Shown one piece after another: positions 16,357 through 25,878 of a stretch of DNA of 64,000 nucleotides. Made by a program: the position numbers and the translations under genes. The stretch covers positions 248,001 to 312,000 of the forward strand of contig NZ_UGOD01000001.1 in NCBI RefSeq assembly GCF_900461525.1, in the 5' to 3' direction. Numbering within the stretch: position 1 is the first letter of the stretch; each line of letters starts with the position of its first letter. Source of the stretch: Legionella busanensis. Lineage in GTDB: Bacteria > Pseudomonadota > Gammaproteobacteria > Legionellales > Legionellaceae. The notes below the pieces were generated by a model that did not search any database, was not told where the DNA came from, and saw nothing but the letters and a program-made list of their open reading frames with translations.

Positions 16357-18153
16357 CTAAAAAGTATAAGAGGAAGTATTAGATGATGTGTTGTTCGATG
16401 TTGCATACTGAAGCTCACCCAAATTATTATACTTTAATAATAAATCTTTGATTTCAATTAAAGAAGCACTATCGTTTATCCCTAACTCTCCTTCTTTATC
16501 CTCAATGATAGTACGAATATCTATAATGAGCTTACTATCAAATAATTGAGTTTCTTTTAATTTTTGTAACATTTGTTCACTAACATTGAGCCAGCTAATT
16601 GCGGCAGAAAGCTCTGGATGTAATTCCGATGAATGAGCTTTCCAACGGTATTTATCTCTAAGGGTACCTGAATGCCAATAAAGAGAATGACCAGTTCCAC
16701 TTTGCTTAATAATTTTAGCTAAATCAATTTCTCTTGTCTCTTCCTTATAATATGAAATTTTCACATCTGAAGGCATAGCAGCTGCAAGACGAATAATTTT
16801 ATTTTCAAGATCCTTTTTATAATTAATAAATAAAGAATTTAGGTGATTTAAATTATCTAATCTATCTTTAATTTTAAGGTAGTAAGGCACTTGAGTATGG
16901 CTGACAGTACCGAAGCCTCGCCCATGATGCTCAGCCAAAACTTTAAGAAAAGTATGTAATTCTTCTTGTGAATAACTATCTCTATCTTCTCTATTTAAAG
17001 TGGTTTCTCCTAAAACATTAGCGTCAAACTGTTTTTTTAATAGGCTCATAATGGTTGACCATGTTTTAGTATTACCATAATTGTTAAATCGCCACCAGGC
17101 TTGCTCTTCTCTAAGATAAGCATATTTTCCATTTTTTTCATTAATAAGAGTTATCAATTTTAATAGAGTTTTATTCGAACTAATTTTAGGTATGATTTTA
17201 TTTAGACACTCTCGTGCATGTGCTTTTTTCTGAGCTAAATTTAAGTCATGTGCTTCACCAATAGCATCTAATTGGCTAAAGATAATATCTGGGCCATATT
17301 TATTGTAGTCGATTATGGTAGTATCTGAAAATTTAGCGTGGCCCCAATTCACCTTGTTTAAATTAGCATCAGTAAAATCTGCCCCGCTAAGATCAGCGCC
17401 TATTAGATTTGCGTTACTTAAATCAGAGCCCTGTAAATAAGTATTTGTTAAATTTGCACCTTCAAAGTTAGTAAAGGAGAGAGAACAATCTACAAGTATT
17501 GCATGACTAAGATTAGCTTGAGTAAATTTGCAATTTTGCATAGAAGATCGGTGAAATACTAAATATTGTAGATTTTTTTTTGTATAATCCTGTTTAGGAT
17601 TAACTTCTGTACTTACATTTAATAGCTCAATATTACGGCTAAGAATTGTAAGAAGCTCTTGGTACAGGGCTTGTTCACTTTGCCTGTAAAGGTAAGTAGC
17701 TAGATTTCCTAAACAAGTAATTTTTTTTCTAATAATTTCCAATTTTAGAAGTTTTTCTAGAACTTCAAAGTTAATATTATATGTATTTTTTGGAAAATTT
17801 TTCATGTAATGAGTTAGTTTTTTTTCTGCTTCTTCTTTTAATGTTCTTTCTGAATCCTGTCTGGTTTCTCTTACAATTTTTAAAATTGATTGAAGTTTAG
17901 CAGTAATTATTTTTCTATGGTCTTCCCTAATTTTATCAATAGCTTCAGGAGTAGAAGTAAAGTTTATACAATCTTCAAGTTTCTCATTTTGAAAAGAGAC
18001 ATCAACAACTACGCTATCAACTTTTTTACCCAGTTTACTATAAAATTCAATACGGAGTTTGTCATGGCCTTTGCGCCACGCTTGAATAATAGCTTCTTGC
18101 AATGATTTAGTGTTATCTATACCTAATATAAACTTAATTACGGGATATGCCAT
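16357..18153 (-). CDS. Pentapeptide-repeat protein, effector-like
   Basis: This 598-residue cytosolic protein has a block of pentapeptide repeats at about residues 198-278 (pattern A(D/N)LxxA, e.g. GADLSGADFTDANLNKVNW) that should form a right-handed quadrilateral helix. Flanking regions are helical and charged and not recognised. The C-terminal end is a short Ser/Thr/Asn-rich tail (SNNTSSNTSSYTF). It has no signal peptide or membrane helix. Pentapeptide repeats occur in several Legionella secreted proteins, so Dot/Icm delivery is possible but unproven. Its neighbour is the PLD protein on the same strand, 262 bp away, probably transcribed separately. Confidence 0.75.
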   Translation of the reverse strand: MAYPVIKFILGIDNTKSLQEAIIQAWRKGHDKLRIEFYSKLGKKVDSVVVDVSFQNEKLEDCINFTSTPEAIDKIREDHRKIITAKLQSILKIVRETRQDSERTLKEEAEKKLTHYMKNFPKNTYNINFEVLEKLLKLEIIRKKITCLGNLATYLYRQSEQALYQELLTILSRNIELLNVSTEVNPKQDYTKKNLQYLVFHRSSMQNCKFTQANLSHAILVDCSLSFTNFEGANLTNTYLQGSDLSNANLIGADLSGADFTDANLNKVNWGHAKFSDTTIIDYNKYGPDIIFSQLDAIGEAHDLNLAQKKAHARECLNKIIPKISSNKTLLKLITLINEKNGKYAYLREEQAWWRFNNYGNTKTWSTIMSLLKKQFDANVLGETTLNREDRDSYSQEELHTFLKVLAEHHGRGFGTVSHTQVPYYLKIKDRLDNLNHLNSLFINYKKDLENKIIRLAAAMPSDVKISYYKEETREIDLAKIIKQSGTGHSLYWHSGTLRDKYRWKAHSSELHPELSAAISWLNVSEQMLQKLKETQLFDSKLIIDIRTIIEDKEGELGINDSASLIEIKDLLLKYNNLGELQYATSNNTSSNTSSYTF

Positions 18154-18362
18154 AATAGGCTCTGATTTACTTTAATGCTAATTAACCTACATTTTTATTA
18201 ATTATACAATAATTGAACATATAATTCACTCTATATATTTAATCCAATTTTTTTTAATTGTTTATAAAGTTTTTAATTAGAGTAGTAAACTTTATATCTA
18301 CAATGACTAGGAAGTAATAAACTAAAAATAATTAATTAAATGCAGACTAAAAACATCATCTT

Positions 18363-18379
18363 CTTAAGAAAACCTTAAG
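18363..18379 (+). promoter_or_regulatory. PmrA-like box upstream of omptin
   Basis: CTTAAG at 18363-18368, a 5-base spacer, then CTTAAG at 18374-18379: an exact match to the enterobacterial PmrA consensus YTTAAK-N5-YTTAAK. A third partial copy (GTTAAG) is at 18388-18393. It lies 106 bp before the omptin ATG in the only gap that can hold its promoter. PmrA controls many Legionella virulence genes, so regulation of omptin by PmrA is plausible but untested here. Confidence 0.5.
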
Positions 18380-18485
18380 TTTTCTCCGTTAAGGTAGCTT
18401 TCAGCAAAAAATTCGCCTCTCTAAACGCCAACCTCAAATGCAAGGGATTCAAATAGTTCCATTAATAATAAAATTAGGAGTAGCT

Positions 18486-19424
18486 ATGAGAAAAAAACCA
18501 AGCATTTTAGCGATTATGTCACTAGTAAGCCTATTGCCTATAACAGCAAGCGCTTCTGATAGTGATACCGCGTATAAATTTGATGGCTTATCATTCAATG
18601 CAGCATTAGGGCATTTATCTGGCGAAGCGCATGAATATGTGTATGAGGCAAACAAAAATAAAAAGATAAGCCAGTTAGATTGGCGAATAGATAGCGCATT
18701 AATAGCGAAAGGTGAGTTAAATTATGACGTAAAGCCTTGGCTTAGCATTAATGGCAAAGGTTGGGCAACATTGGCCAAAGGTAGTGGCTTTATGGATGAT
18801 TATGATTGGTTAAATAATTATCAATCGAATTGGACGCATTGGTCTTATCATGACAATACGCATCTTAATAATGCTAATGGCATTGATGTTAGTTTACAAA
18901 CTTGGTTGCTTAATAAGCCGAGCTACAAACTAGGCCTACTTGGTGGTTATGAAAAAACCTCATTTAGCTTGAGAGCGAAAGGTGGCTGTTTTATATATGA
19001 CAATGCTCGCCAAATTGGTTGTTTTGAAGATAATGAGCCTGGAATAGGTTACCGACAAAAATTTAAGACGCCTTATGTAGGATTAGCAGGAAAATATGCA
19101 ATAAACAATTTTGAATTAAATTTATTAATGAAGTTAAGTAATTGGGTAAAATCCGAAGATAGAGATGAGCATTATTCGCGTGATTTAACCTTTAAAGAGT
19201 GGGGAACTAAGGCCAAATATCACTCACTTACCTTAAATGCAGGTTATTATTTTACTAAGAATGCTAAGGTTTTTGCTGAAGCCTCTTATGCCAATTATGG
19301 CAATACTAAAGCAGATACAGAAATTAAGAATAATAGTTCGGGAAGGCGTTCATATATTCCTAATTCAGCTGGTCTAGATAATAAAAACTACATATTTGCA
19401 ATTGGTGTACAATATATTATGTAA
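18486..19424 (+). CDS. Omptin-family outer-membrane protease
   Basis: This 312-residue omptin is an outer-membrane aspartate/histidine endoprotease of the OmpT/PgtE/Pla type that cleaves next to basic residues in surface-exposed substrates. I chose the ATG at 18486 because it follows AGGAG and opens a signal peptide (MRKKPSILAIMSLVSLLPITASA); the frame is open earlier. Family signatures are ISQLDWRIDSALIAKGE, SGFMDDYDW (the catalytic Asp pair) and SEDRDEHYSRD (the Asp-His pair). All four catalytic residues appear present. Omptins of this type need rough LPS for activity. It likely acts in resistance to host peptides or plasminogen activation; that is inference from relatives. Confidence 0.93.
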   Translation: MRKKPSILAIMSLVSLLPITASASDSDTAYKFDGLSFNAALGHLSGEAHEYVYEANKNKKISQLDWRIDSALIAKGELNYDVKPWLSINGKGWATLAKGSGFMDDYDWLNNYQSNWTHWSYHDNTHLNNANGIDVSLQTWLLNKPSYKLGLLGGYEKTSFSLRAKGGCFIYDNARQIGCFEDNEPGIGYRQKFKTPYVGLAGKYAINNFELNLLMKLSNWVKSEDRDEHYSRDLTFKEWGTKAKYHSLTLNAGYYFTKNAKVFAEASYANYGNTKADTEIKNNSSGRRSYIPNSAGLDNKNYIFAIGVQYIM

Positions 19425-19436
19425 TGAAGTAAAGAT

Positions 19437-19477
19437 TTTCTATTCCTACTGCGGTTTAACCGCAGTAGGAATAGAAA
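19437..19477. terminator. Perfect 20-bp inverted repeat after omptin
   Basis: TTTCTATTCCTACTGCGGTT (19437-19456) and its exact reverse complement (19458-19477) flank a single T, forming a 41-base perfect palindrome 12 bases after the omptin stop. No long T tract follows on either strand, so it may be a factor-assisted terminator, an mRNA-stabilising hairpin or a mobile-repeat remnant. The rest of the gap to 19888 contains fragments with stops (YITNDVISTGKNMSNG then stop) that look like dead coding sequence of unknown origin. Confidence 0.6.
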
Positions 19478-19888
19478 GAAAAGAAACTCAAAATATCAAT
19501 TTCTTCATTTAGGTTTCAATTCCGTCTTTTTTCCAAGCTATCCAACAGAATCCTTTATTTATATTACTAATGATGTAATTAGTACTGGCAAGAATATGTC
19601 TAATGGTTAAATTGGGCTTAGTAATGATTTTATCAACTGTATTTTAACTAAAGAAAATACAAATCGACCATTTGGTACTGATTTAACCTTAAAATAAAAT
19701 CAAAAGAGCTTTAATATTCCGTTTTAGGGCCTTGAAAGCGTCAAATGAAGAAAAGAAGACTATCCATTTAATAATACTTTATACATTTTTACATGATCAA
19801 AAATTTGTACCTAGTGGATCTGGTTTTGATTAAGTGAAATTTATATCTTAATATTAATAAATATTTATGAGCTTAAGGATGAGAGTAT

Positions 19889-20170
19889 ATGAAAAAACTT
19901 AGTCTAATTATTACAGTAATGTTTCTCTTTTCTCCTATATCCTTTGCAAATGACACAAAATATGTTGCTTGTGATGCAATTGCTAAGGCATGCAGAGCTG
20001 CTAATTTCAAAAATAAAGATAAAAAATTCTGGCAAGATTGCATGAAACCTTTACTTTTGGGGAAAAAAGTCGATGGTGTAAGTATCGAAGTTACGCAAGT
20101 TAGCGCCTGTCGGGAGAAAAAAATTGCTGAGCTTCAGCAAGAACTAAAAGAATTTCAAGAGGTTAAATAA
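19889..20170 (+). CDS. Small secreted cysteine-containing protein
   Basis: This 93-residue protein has a clear signal peptide (MKKLSLIITVMFLFSPISFA) and a good ribosome site (AAGGATGAG). The mature part is about 73 residues with four Cys (CDAIAKAC, DCMK, ACREK), enough for two disulphides, and a helical charged end. It is probably periplasmic or secreted. I do not recognise the family. It stands alone, with gene-poor flanks on both sides; the 20171-20495 gap holds nothing I can support. Confidence 0.6.
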   Translation: MKKLSLIITVMFLFSPISFANDTKYVACDAIAKACRAANFKNKDKKFWQDCMKPLLLGKKVDGVSIEVTQVSACREKKIAELQQELKEFQEVK

Positions 20171-20495
20171 TATTATTAAGCTTTAATAAATCAACTATCT
20201 ATTTATTAATCAATACTTTAATTCTTAAAAATTAAGGTAAAACTCTTATTGCTATATTCTTAAGTAGCCTTGATGTAGCAGAGCGTAATTAAGGTTTACT
20301 AATACCTACTAAGGTTACCCTATAATTCATTCTATTAGTATTAAACGATTTGTTTATAGCCAATTATTTATATAATTTACATCTCCTTTGTTATCTTCAA
20401 GCTAATGAATCTACTAATTTTTGGCTTTTTAAAGTACAAAAATGAATTAATTTGTTTATTTATCGAGCTATTAATCTATACTTAAAAATACTGAT

Positions 20496-22184
20496 GTGTT
20501 TTGGAGGCTGTTTGTGGATCTTTATGATGCTGACTTTTATAGCATAATAAGGATGTTATTTTTTTTCATGATGATTGGGTTATTTATTATATTAGAAGTT
20601 TTTATTCCATTGCATAGTTTGGGAAAAGAAGGAGGACAAAAACGACGCCTATTAAACTGGGGGGTGGGTATGCTAAGTGCTGTGATTGCTATTCCTCTTA
20701 GCACCCTTTCTGCCGCTTTATTCTGTGAACAATATAATTTTGGCCTTTTTCATTATTTTACAGTTCCCCTATGGCTAGGTTTCATCTTATGGTTTTTAAT
20801 TAATGACTTAGTTTATTATTCTTACCATAGGTTAGCTCATGCTCATCGATTTTTTTGGTATTTTCATAAAGTTCATCATTCAGATAAATCATTAAATACT
20901 ACAACGGCTATACGTTTTCACCCTCTTGAATATCTTGCTGTTAATTTTATTAAAATTAGTGCAATTTTTATATTCGGACCGTACTTTATAATTATCTTTT
21001 TCTGTGATGTTATTCAGGCCGTAATTATGTTATGGGCACATTCGAATCTTAAAATTAATAAGACAGTAGAGCGCTATCTAAGCTTATTTATTGTTACGCC
21101 CAGATATCATGTACTTCATCACCTTGAAGATCCAAATGCTAAAAATTTTGCAACTGTTCTTACTATTTGGGATCGATTGACCAAAGGTAAGGTAGACCCT
21201 ATTTTTGAAGAGGAAAAGATCAATAACTTAAAGTTAGGATTAGGTCCAGATAAGTGTTACGACAACCTTACCAGTATGCTCTTGTTAGATAGGCTAATAG
21301 AGGCAATAAAAAAAACCAATTTTGCTCATTTTAAATATAGTCTATTAACAATTACGATTATGATTGGATTTTGGATTTTAGCGCTTTTTTATCCTTCAGT
21401 AACGCAAGGGATGCTTGGTATTAATGTATGGTGGTCCTTACTTTATCTAGTCTTAGCTTGTCATTTTACAATGATTGTTGTCTCTATCTATTTACATAGA
21501 AGCGAAACTCATCGTGCAGTAAGATTTCATCTTATTATACGCCATATTTTTAGGTTTTGGCTTTGGCTTGCAACGGGTACCAACCGCAGTGAATGGGTTG
21601 CTGTACATCGAGCGCATCATCAGGCGCCAGATACCGACAAAGATCCACATAGCCCGGCTATCTATGGCTTAAAAACGTTATTTACATCAGGATTTGAACT
21701 TTATCATAAAGCCAAATCTGAGCAAGTAGTCGAGAAGTATGGAATTATTAGCGATAATGATTATTTAGAGAAACATTGGTATAGTAAATATTCAATAATA
21801 GGGCCAATCATTTTATTAGTGATTGAAATACTCCTAGTTGGTATATGGGCTATTCCTTTGTGGACACTACAAATGATTCTACAAATTATGTTTCAAGCCA
21901 GTATTATTAATGGCCTAGGCCACTACTTAGGTTATCGTAACTTTGAAACTAAAGATAAGTCACATAATATTACCAGTTTTGGGTTATTAATTGCTGGTGA
22001 AGAGTTGCATAACAATCATCATCAGTATCCCGCTTCGGCTAAGTTTTCATTTTATTCTAATGAAGTGGATATAGGATGGATTTATATTCTTTTGCTTAAA
22101 AAGCTAGGTCTCGCACGTATTAAACTAAAGCCCCTGGCTAAAGCAAATCTAGAGTTCAAAAAGTATCGGCTAAAAGAAGAATAA
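20496..22184 (+). CDS. Fatty-acid hydroxylase and acyl desaturase fusion
   Basis: This 562-residue membrane protein joins two di-iron oxidase domains. Residues 1-270 are a sterol-desaturase/fatty-acid-hydroxylase domain with His boxes HRLAH (111-115), HKVHH (124-128) and HVLHH (205-209). Residues 280-540 are an acyl-CoA desaturase domain with HRSETH (334-339), HRAHH (371-375) and HNNHH (505-509). Both sets look complete and each half has several membrane helices, so both may be active, one hydroxylating and one desaturating lipid chains in the inner membrane. The two activities are normally separate proteins. The open frame is continuous with no break between halves. The substrate is unknown. 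Confidence 0.82.
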   Translation: MFWRLFVDLYDADFYSIIRMLFFFMMIGLFIILEVFIPLHSLGKEGGQKRRLLNWGVGMLSAVIAIPLSTLSAALFCEQYNFGLFHYFTVPLWLGFILWFLINDLVYYSYHRLAHAHRFFWYFHKVHHSDKSLNTTTAIRFHPLEYLAVNFIKISAIFIFGPYFIIIFFCDVIQAVIMLWAHSNLKINKTVERYLSLFIVTPRYHVLHHLEDPNAKNFATVLTIWDRLTKGKVDPIFEEEKINNLKLGLGPDKCYDNLTSMLLLDRLIEAIKKTNFAHFKYSLLTITIMIGFWILALFYPSVTQGMLGINVWWSLLYLVLACHFTMIVVSIYLHRSETHRAVRFHLIIRHIFRFWLWLATGTNRSEWVAVHRAHHQAPDTDKDPHSPAIYGLKTLFTSGFELYHKAKSEQVVEKYGIISDNDYLEKHWYSKYSIIGPIILLVIEILLVGIWAIPLWTLQMILQIMFQASIINGLGHYLGYRNFETKDKSHNITSFGLLIAGEELHNNHHQYPASAKFSFYSNEVDIGWIYILLLKKLGLARIKLKPLAKANLEFKKYRLKEE

Positions 22185-22417
22185 TATTATTTAAGCAATC
22201 AAAATAAACCTGCTCGTGACTTTTTTCCAAATAGCGCATCTATTAGCTCTTTGTTTAATTATTATGGCGTTATTTATAGCAATCAATTCTTTGTTCAAGC
22301 ATCATCCTATCGCATTTCTTTTAATGGTTAAATTAGATGATCAAATTGTGATTTTAATGTTTATTATGTATTAGCTATGTGATAAGTTTGGCTAAAAGTT
22401 TTTACTAAGAAAAACGT

Positions 22418-24106
22418 ATGCCAAAAATTACTTCTCACATAAAAAAATATGATCGCTCTCAAGCGGAAAACGTTTTCTATCAGGATAATGAGCAACCGTT
22501 TGGTTATTTTGAAATTCAAAATTCAAGGTATCGTGGCGAACAAGAAGATGCTTTGGCTTGGGAAACGTTAGAGAATGCTGTAGATACATTAACACCAGAA
22601 GAAATTGGTAAGAGGCTATGGACAACTTATCGCAATTTAGATGAACAATTTTTACAGAATGATTGTGGTGATGGCACAACAGCAGCAACGACTATTTATG
22701 ATGGAAAAGGGAACTTAATTACCGCACTATTAGCAGACGCAGCATCTTTTGCAGCGGTTTATGACAATAATAATCAACTTTTAGGGGTTGTTAGATTAAA
22801 CTCAGTAATACATAAGGCAAAGGTCCCTATTGAAAAAAAACGTATTGAAGATGCTGGCGGCAGAGTTTATTTTGATCGAGTGGGTGGCCAACTGGCTGTT
22901 TCAAGAGGCATTGGTGATAAATACTTTAAAGAAATTGGTGTTTGCTCTGAGGCAACAATTGATATTACTAGTATCAATACACTTGCAAAAACTTTTCAAG
23001 TTAGTCCAAATGCAATAAGAAAAGTACAAATTATTAATACCTGTGATGGTTTTACCGATGGTGCAAATGTTCAAACAAAAAAAGGACATGAGGAGTTTCT
23101 ACTCGAGGCTTTGAAAGAAATTTCAGAAGCAAATGATAAGTTACCTGAAACAGAAATAGCTAAAGCTTTAGTGACTAAAGCAAAAGAAGCTGGCTCTACC
23201 GATAATATTACTGTTGCTATCCAAACAATTACATCCAATACACCGGCTTTGCTTCTTGGTGTTTATGATGGTCATGGTGGTTCCGAAGCCTCAATTTATG
23301 TCGCGGAAAATATAGGTGAGGAGTTTAGAAAACAATGTGAGCTTACGTCAGAAGTTTACCAGAATCAGACACTTAGTACTGATAAAAATAGCGTGGTTTA
23401 TAATAGAGATCATGCAAATAAACAAAATACAGAACACCAAAAGAATGATCTCCCTACAACGACTGAGCTCAATCTTGAGGTACAGAGTTCGGATGGCTTA
23501 ACGTCTAAGGAAGAAAAACGAGAAGAAAAAGATTTGCCTTTTCCTCAGATAAATATTCAGGTTCCTAACCTTAATGATATAAATACGAAGGCTACAGAAC
23601 AAGACTTAGATGAAGAGATAAATGCTGGGGTGGAAAATTCTGATAACCAAGAAGAGTTTGGGTTAATCATTAATCAACTTGCAGAGGCCACCAAAAAATA
23701 TCAAGCAAGTTTATCGCTAAAAAACCGAGAAATTCATGCAATAATTGCAAAGCTTCTTAGCACCTTAGATAATTCAGAAAAAAATCAAAATACTATAAAA
23801 AGGTATTTTGAGCTGCTTAATGCAAAAGAGCCAGGCAAACAATTTACCAATATTGAGATTATTCAAAATAATAAAGATATACCGACAAAACGCTTTATTT
23901 CTGGGGTTGCAATTATTGTAGCTACTTTAGCGACTGGCATTATCCCAGGCCTTGCTGTCATGGGTATCGTCTATGCTTTAACTGGTAAATCACTCTTTAA
24001 TTTATTTAAAACAAATAGTGAGCTTTTTAAATCTGATTTAGCTCAGATTAAAAAGGAGCATCATTTACAAGAAGAACCAAGCCAGGGCGGTACCCTTCAG
24101 CCCTAA
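22418..24106 (+). CDS. PP2C-type phosphatase with permuted motif order
   Basis: This 562-residue protein carries all PP2C metal-binding acids, but in a different order. Present in order are RGEQEDA (Glu43-Asp44), CGDGTTAATTI (83-93), GGQLAVSRGIGDKYFK (156-171), CDGFTD (Asp210) and TDNITV (Asp262). Only then comes GVYDGHGG (281-288, Asp284), which in normal PP2C lies between the first two. This suggests a relocated strand-helix segment completing the active site from the C-terminal side. A linker region follows (about 310-490), then a hydrophobic hairpin (493-523) and a short Glu-containing tail (HHLQEEPSQ). No signal peptide. The membrane hairpin and tail resemble Dot/Icm effectors; delivery to host cells is inference. 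Confidence 0.8.
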   Translation: MPKITSHIKKYDRSQAENVFYQDNEQPFGYFEIQNSRYRGEQEDALAWETLENAVDTLTPEEIGKRLWTTYRNLDEQFLQNDCGDGTTAATTIYDGKGNLITALLADAASFAAVYDNNNQLLGVVRLNSVIHKAKVPIEKKRIEDAGGRVYFDRVGGQLAVSRGIGDKYFKEIGVCSEATIDITSINTLAKTFQVSPNAIRKVQIINTCDGFTDGANVQTKKGHEEFLLEALKEISEANDKLPETEIAKALVTKAKEAGSTDNITVAIQTITSNTPALLLGVYDGHGGSEASIYVAENIGEEFRKQCELTSEVYQNQTLSTDKNSVVYNRDHANKQNTEHQKNDLPTTTELNLEVQSSDGLTSKEEKREEKDLPFPQINIQVPNLNDINTKATEQDLDEEINAGVENSDNQEEFGLIINQLAEATKKYQASLSLKNREIHAIIAKLLSTLDNSEKNQNTIKRYFELLNAKEPGKQFTNIEIIQNNKDIPTKRFISGVAIIVATLATGIIPGLAVMGIVYALTGKSLFNLFKTNSELFKSDLAQIKKEHHLQEEPSQGGTLQP

Positions 24107-24223
24107 ATTTAAATAACTAGCTCTATTATAAGGAAAAATTTAAAATTTTCGCCTTCTTATATTAAGCCCATTCTAAAAAATTGAGTTAGGCCTTTAAAAA
24201 TTGAACTTTTAAAATTCTATAAA

Positions 24224-24655
24224 ATGCAAAAAATAAAAATAACTTTTGATGAGCAAGAAGTAAATCAGACCGCTAAGGAAATTGGTGAGAATTTAAGAAA
24301 ATTTAATGAATCTAAGATAGGACCTTTTGAATTTAAGCCCTTTACTCTTTACCTTGCCGATGAAAAAGACAATATTAGTGCAGGTATTAAAGGTGAAATA
24401 TTTGAACAAGTTTGTATGGTACAAATGGCATGGGTTACTGAAAAGGAGCGGCATAAAGGTTTAGGTCAAAAATTATTTAAAAAATTAGAAGAAGTTGCTC
24501 ACAATTATGACTGTGAATTTATCCAACTTGATACTGCTCAATTTCAAGCAAAACCTTTTTATGAAAAATTAGGCTATCGTATCGTAGCTACGCTACCAAG
24601 AAATTTTAAAAGCTATACAACTTACATAATGAGAAAATATTTAAAATACACTTAG
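24224..24655 (+). CDS. GNAT-family N-acetyltransferase
   Basis: This 143-residue protein has the GNAT fold: a beta strand with VQMAWVTEKERHKGLGQKLFKKLEE, the acetyl-CoA pyrophosphate loop (R/Q-x-x-G-x-G/A pattern as RHKGLGQ near residue 80), and a C-terminal FYEKLGYRIVATLP block typical of small-molecule or protein acetyltransferases. Length is normal. The substrate cannot be told. It stands alone between the PP2C gene and a LysR regulator. Confidence 0.85.
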   Translation: MQKIKITFDEQEVNQTAKEIGENLRKFNESKIGPFEFKPFTLYLADEKDNISAGIKGEIFEQVCMVQMAWVTEKERHKGLGQKLFKKLEEVAHNYDCEFIQLDTAQFQAKPFYEKLGYRIVATLPRNFKSYTTYIMRKYLKYT

Positions 24656-24915
24656 TTTTGAATAAATATCAACGAGTAAGAGTTAATTTTTATTATTCAA
24701 TCCTGAGGTATTGGCAATCAGGTTATTAGAGAAATTAACCTAATAGGTGTTATCTATATCGTTTTACTAAACTCAATTTTAAGCTTTTTCTTCGATAAAA
24801 TTTTTTATATTTAATAAATATGGGTAAAATTACCCATATTAATTTTGGCTAAGATTATTTAAAATCGCGACTTGATTGAAAATAAACCAGTTGTGAGGTT
24901 TTCAAGGTATTAGCG

Positions 24916-25830
24916 ATGAAGTTTTATAATAATCTTGAGTCATTCTTATTCGCTTATGAGCTCGGGTCATTCTCCAAAGCGGGTAAAAAATTAAATATTA
25001 CACAAGCGGCTGTGTCAACTCAAATAAAAAATTTGGAAATTTATTTAGGTAAGACACTTTTTATACGTGAAGGTAAATATATTAAGCCTACGTTTGCTGC
25101 TAAAAAATTAGCTGTTTTAGTTTCTGAACCTTTTTATAAATTAAGGGGCGCTATCGATAGCTTTTCCAAATATACCAATACACGAGAAGGTATAATAAAA
25201 ATAGGTTGCATCAATGAATTTGCTCAAAAGATTTTAACCCCTAAAATAGGTATCTGCCTTGAGCATGAAATTAAACTTAGAGTAAATTATATTAATAACA
25301 ATCAAGAAGTAATTGATGCATTGCAAGATAATTTAATAGATTTTGGAATTACGTCAGTTAAATTTGATTATCCTAATCTCAAATTTATTAAATTATTTGA
25401 TGATGAATTAATTTTTGTTGGAACTGAGCGTTGGAAAAATTACTTAGATCAAACAAATGTGGCTTCATTTGTTTCTAGCCTTCATTCATTACGCTGGCTT
25501 GCTTATAATAACGATTTGCCATTCATCAAAAAGTATATAGATTCTATTTTAGATACAGTACAATTTATTGAACCCTATCTTACTTTTACTGATTTTAATG
25601 TGTTGATTGATCTAGTTGCGCGTGGTTATGGAGTGGCTTGTTTGCCAAAAACATATGTCCAGTCTTATATCGACAATCAATCAGTTATTCAAATGCATTT
25701 TCCTAAAAATCCGCCTCGATACACAGTTTATCTAGTATATAAAGCAGGTAGTTTGCTAAATAAACGAATGAAATTTTTCAAAGAGCTTTGCGATAAGATG
25801 TCTGTAAAAAATTTAATAGGCGTATATTAG
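24916..25830 (+). CDS. LysR-family transcriptional regulator
   Basis: This 304-residue protein has a LysR helix-turn-helix at residues 1-60 (FLFAYELGSFSKAGKKLNITQAAVSTQIKNLEIYLGKTLFIR) and a substrate-binding domain with the usual C-terminal VARGYGVACLPKTYV stretch. It likely responds to a small molecule and controls nearby or distant genes. It is convergent with the LuxR-type gene at 25879 (48 bp apart, end to end), so it is not obviously divergent from its own target. The 24656-24915 gap before it is AT-rich and holds its promoter only. Confidence 0.88.
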   Translation: MKFYNNLESFLFAYELGSFSKAGKKLNITQAAVSTQIKNLEIYLGKTLFIREGKYIKPTFAAKKLAVLVSEPFYKLRGAIDSFSKYTNTREGIIKIGCINEFAQKILTPKIGICLEHEIKLRVNYINNNQEVIDALQDNLIDFGITSVKFDYPNLKFIKLFDDELIFVGTERWKNYLDQTNVASFVSSLHSLRWLAYNNDLPFIKKYIDSILDTVQFIEPYLTFTDFNVLIDLVARGYGVACLPKTYVQSYIDNQSVIQMHFPKNPPRYTVYLVYKAGSLLNKRMKFFKELCDKMSVKNLIGVY

Positions 25831-25878
25831 AGTGTGCTACAAGCCTACAATGAAATAACGTGTTAGGGAAATTTTCAA

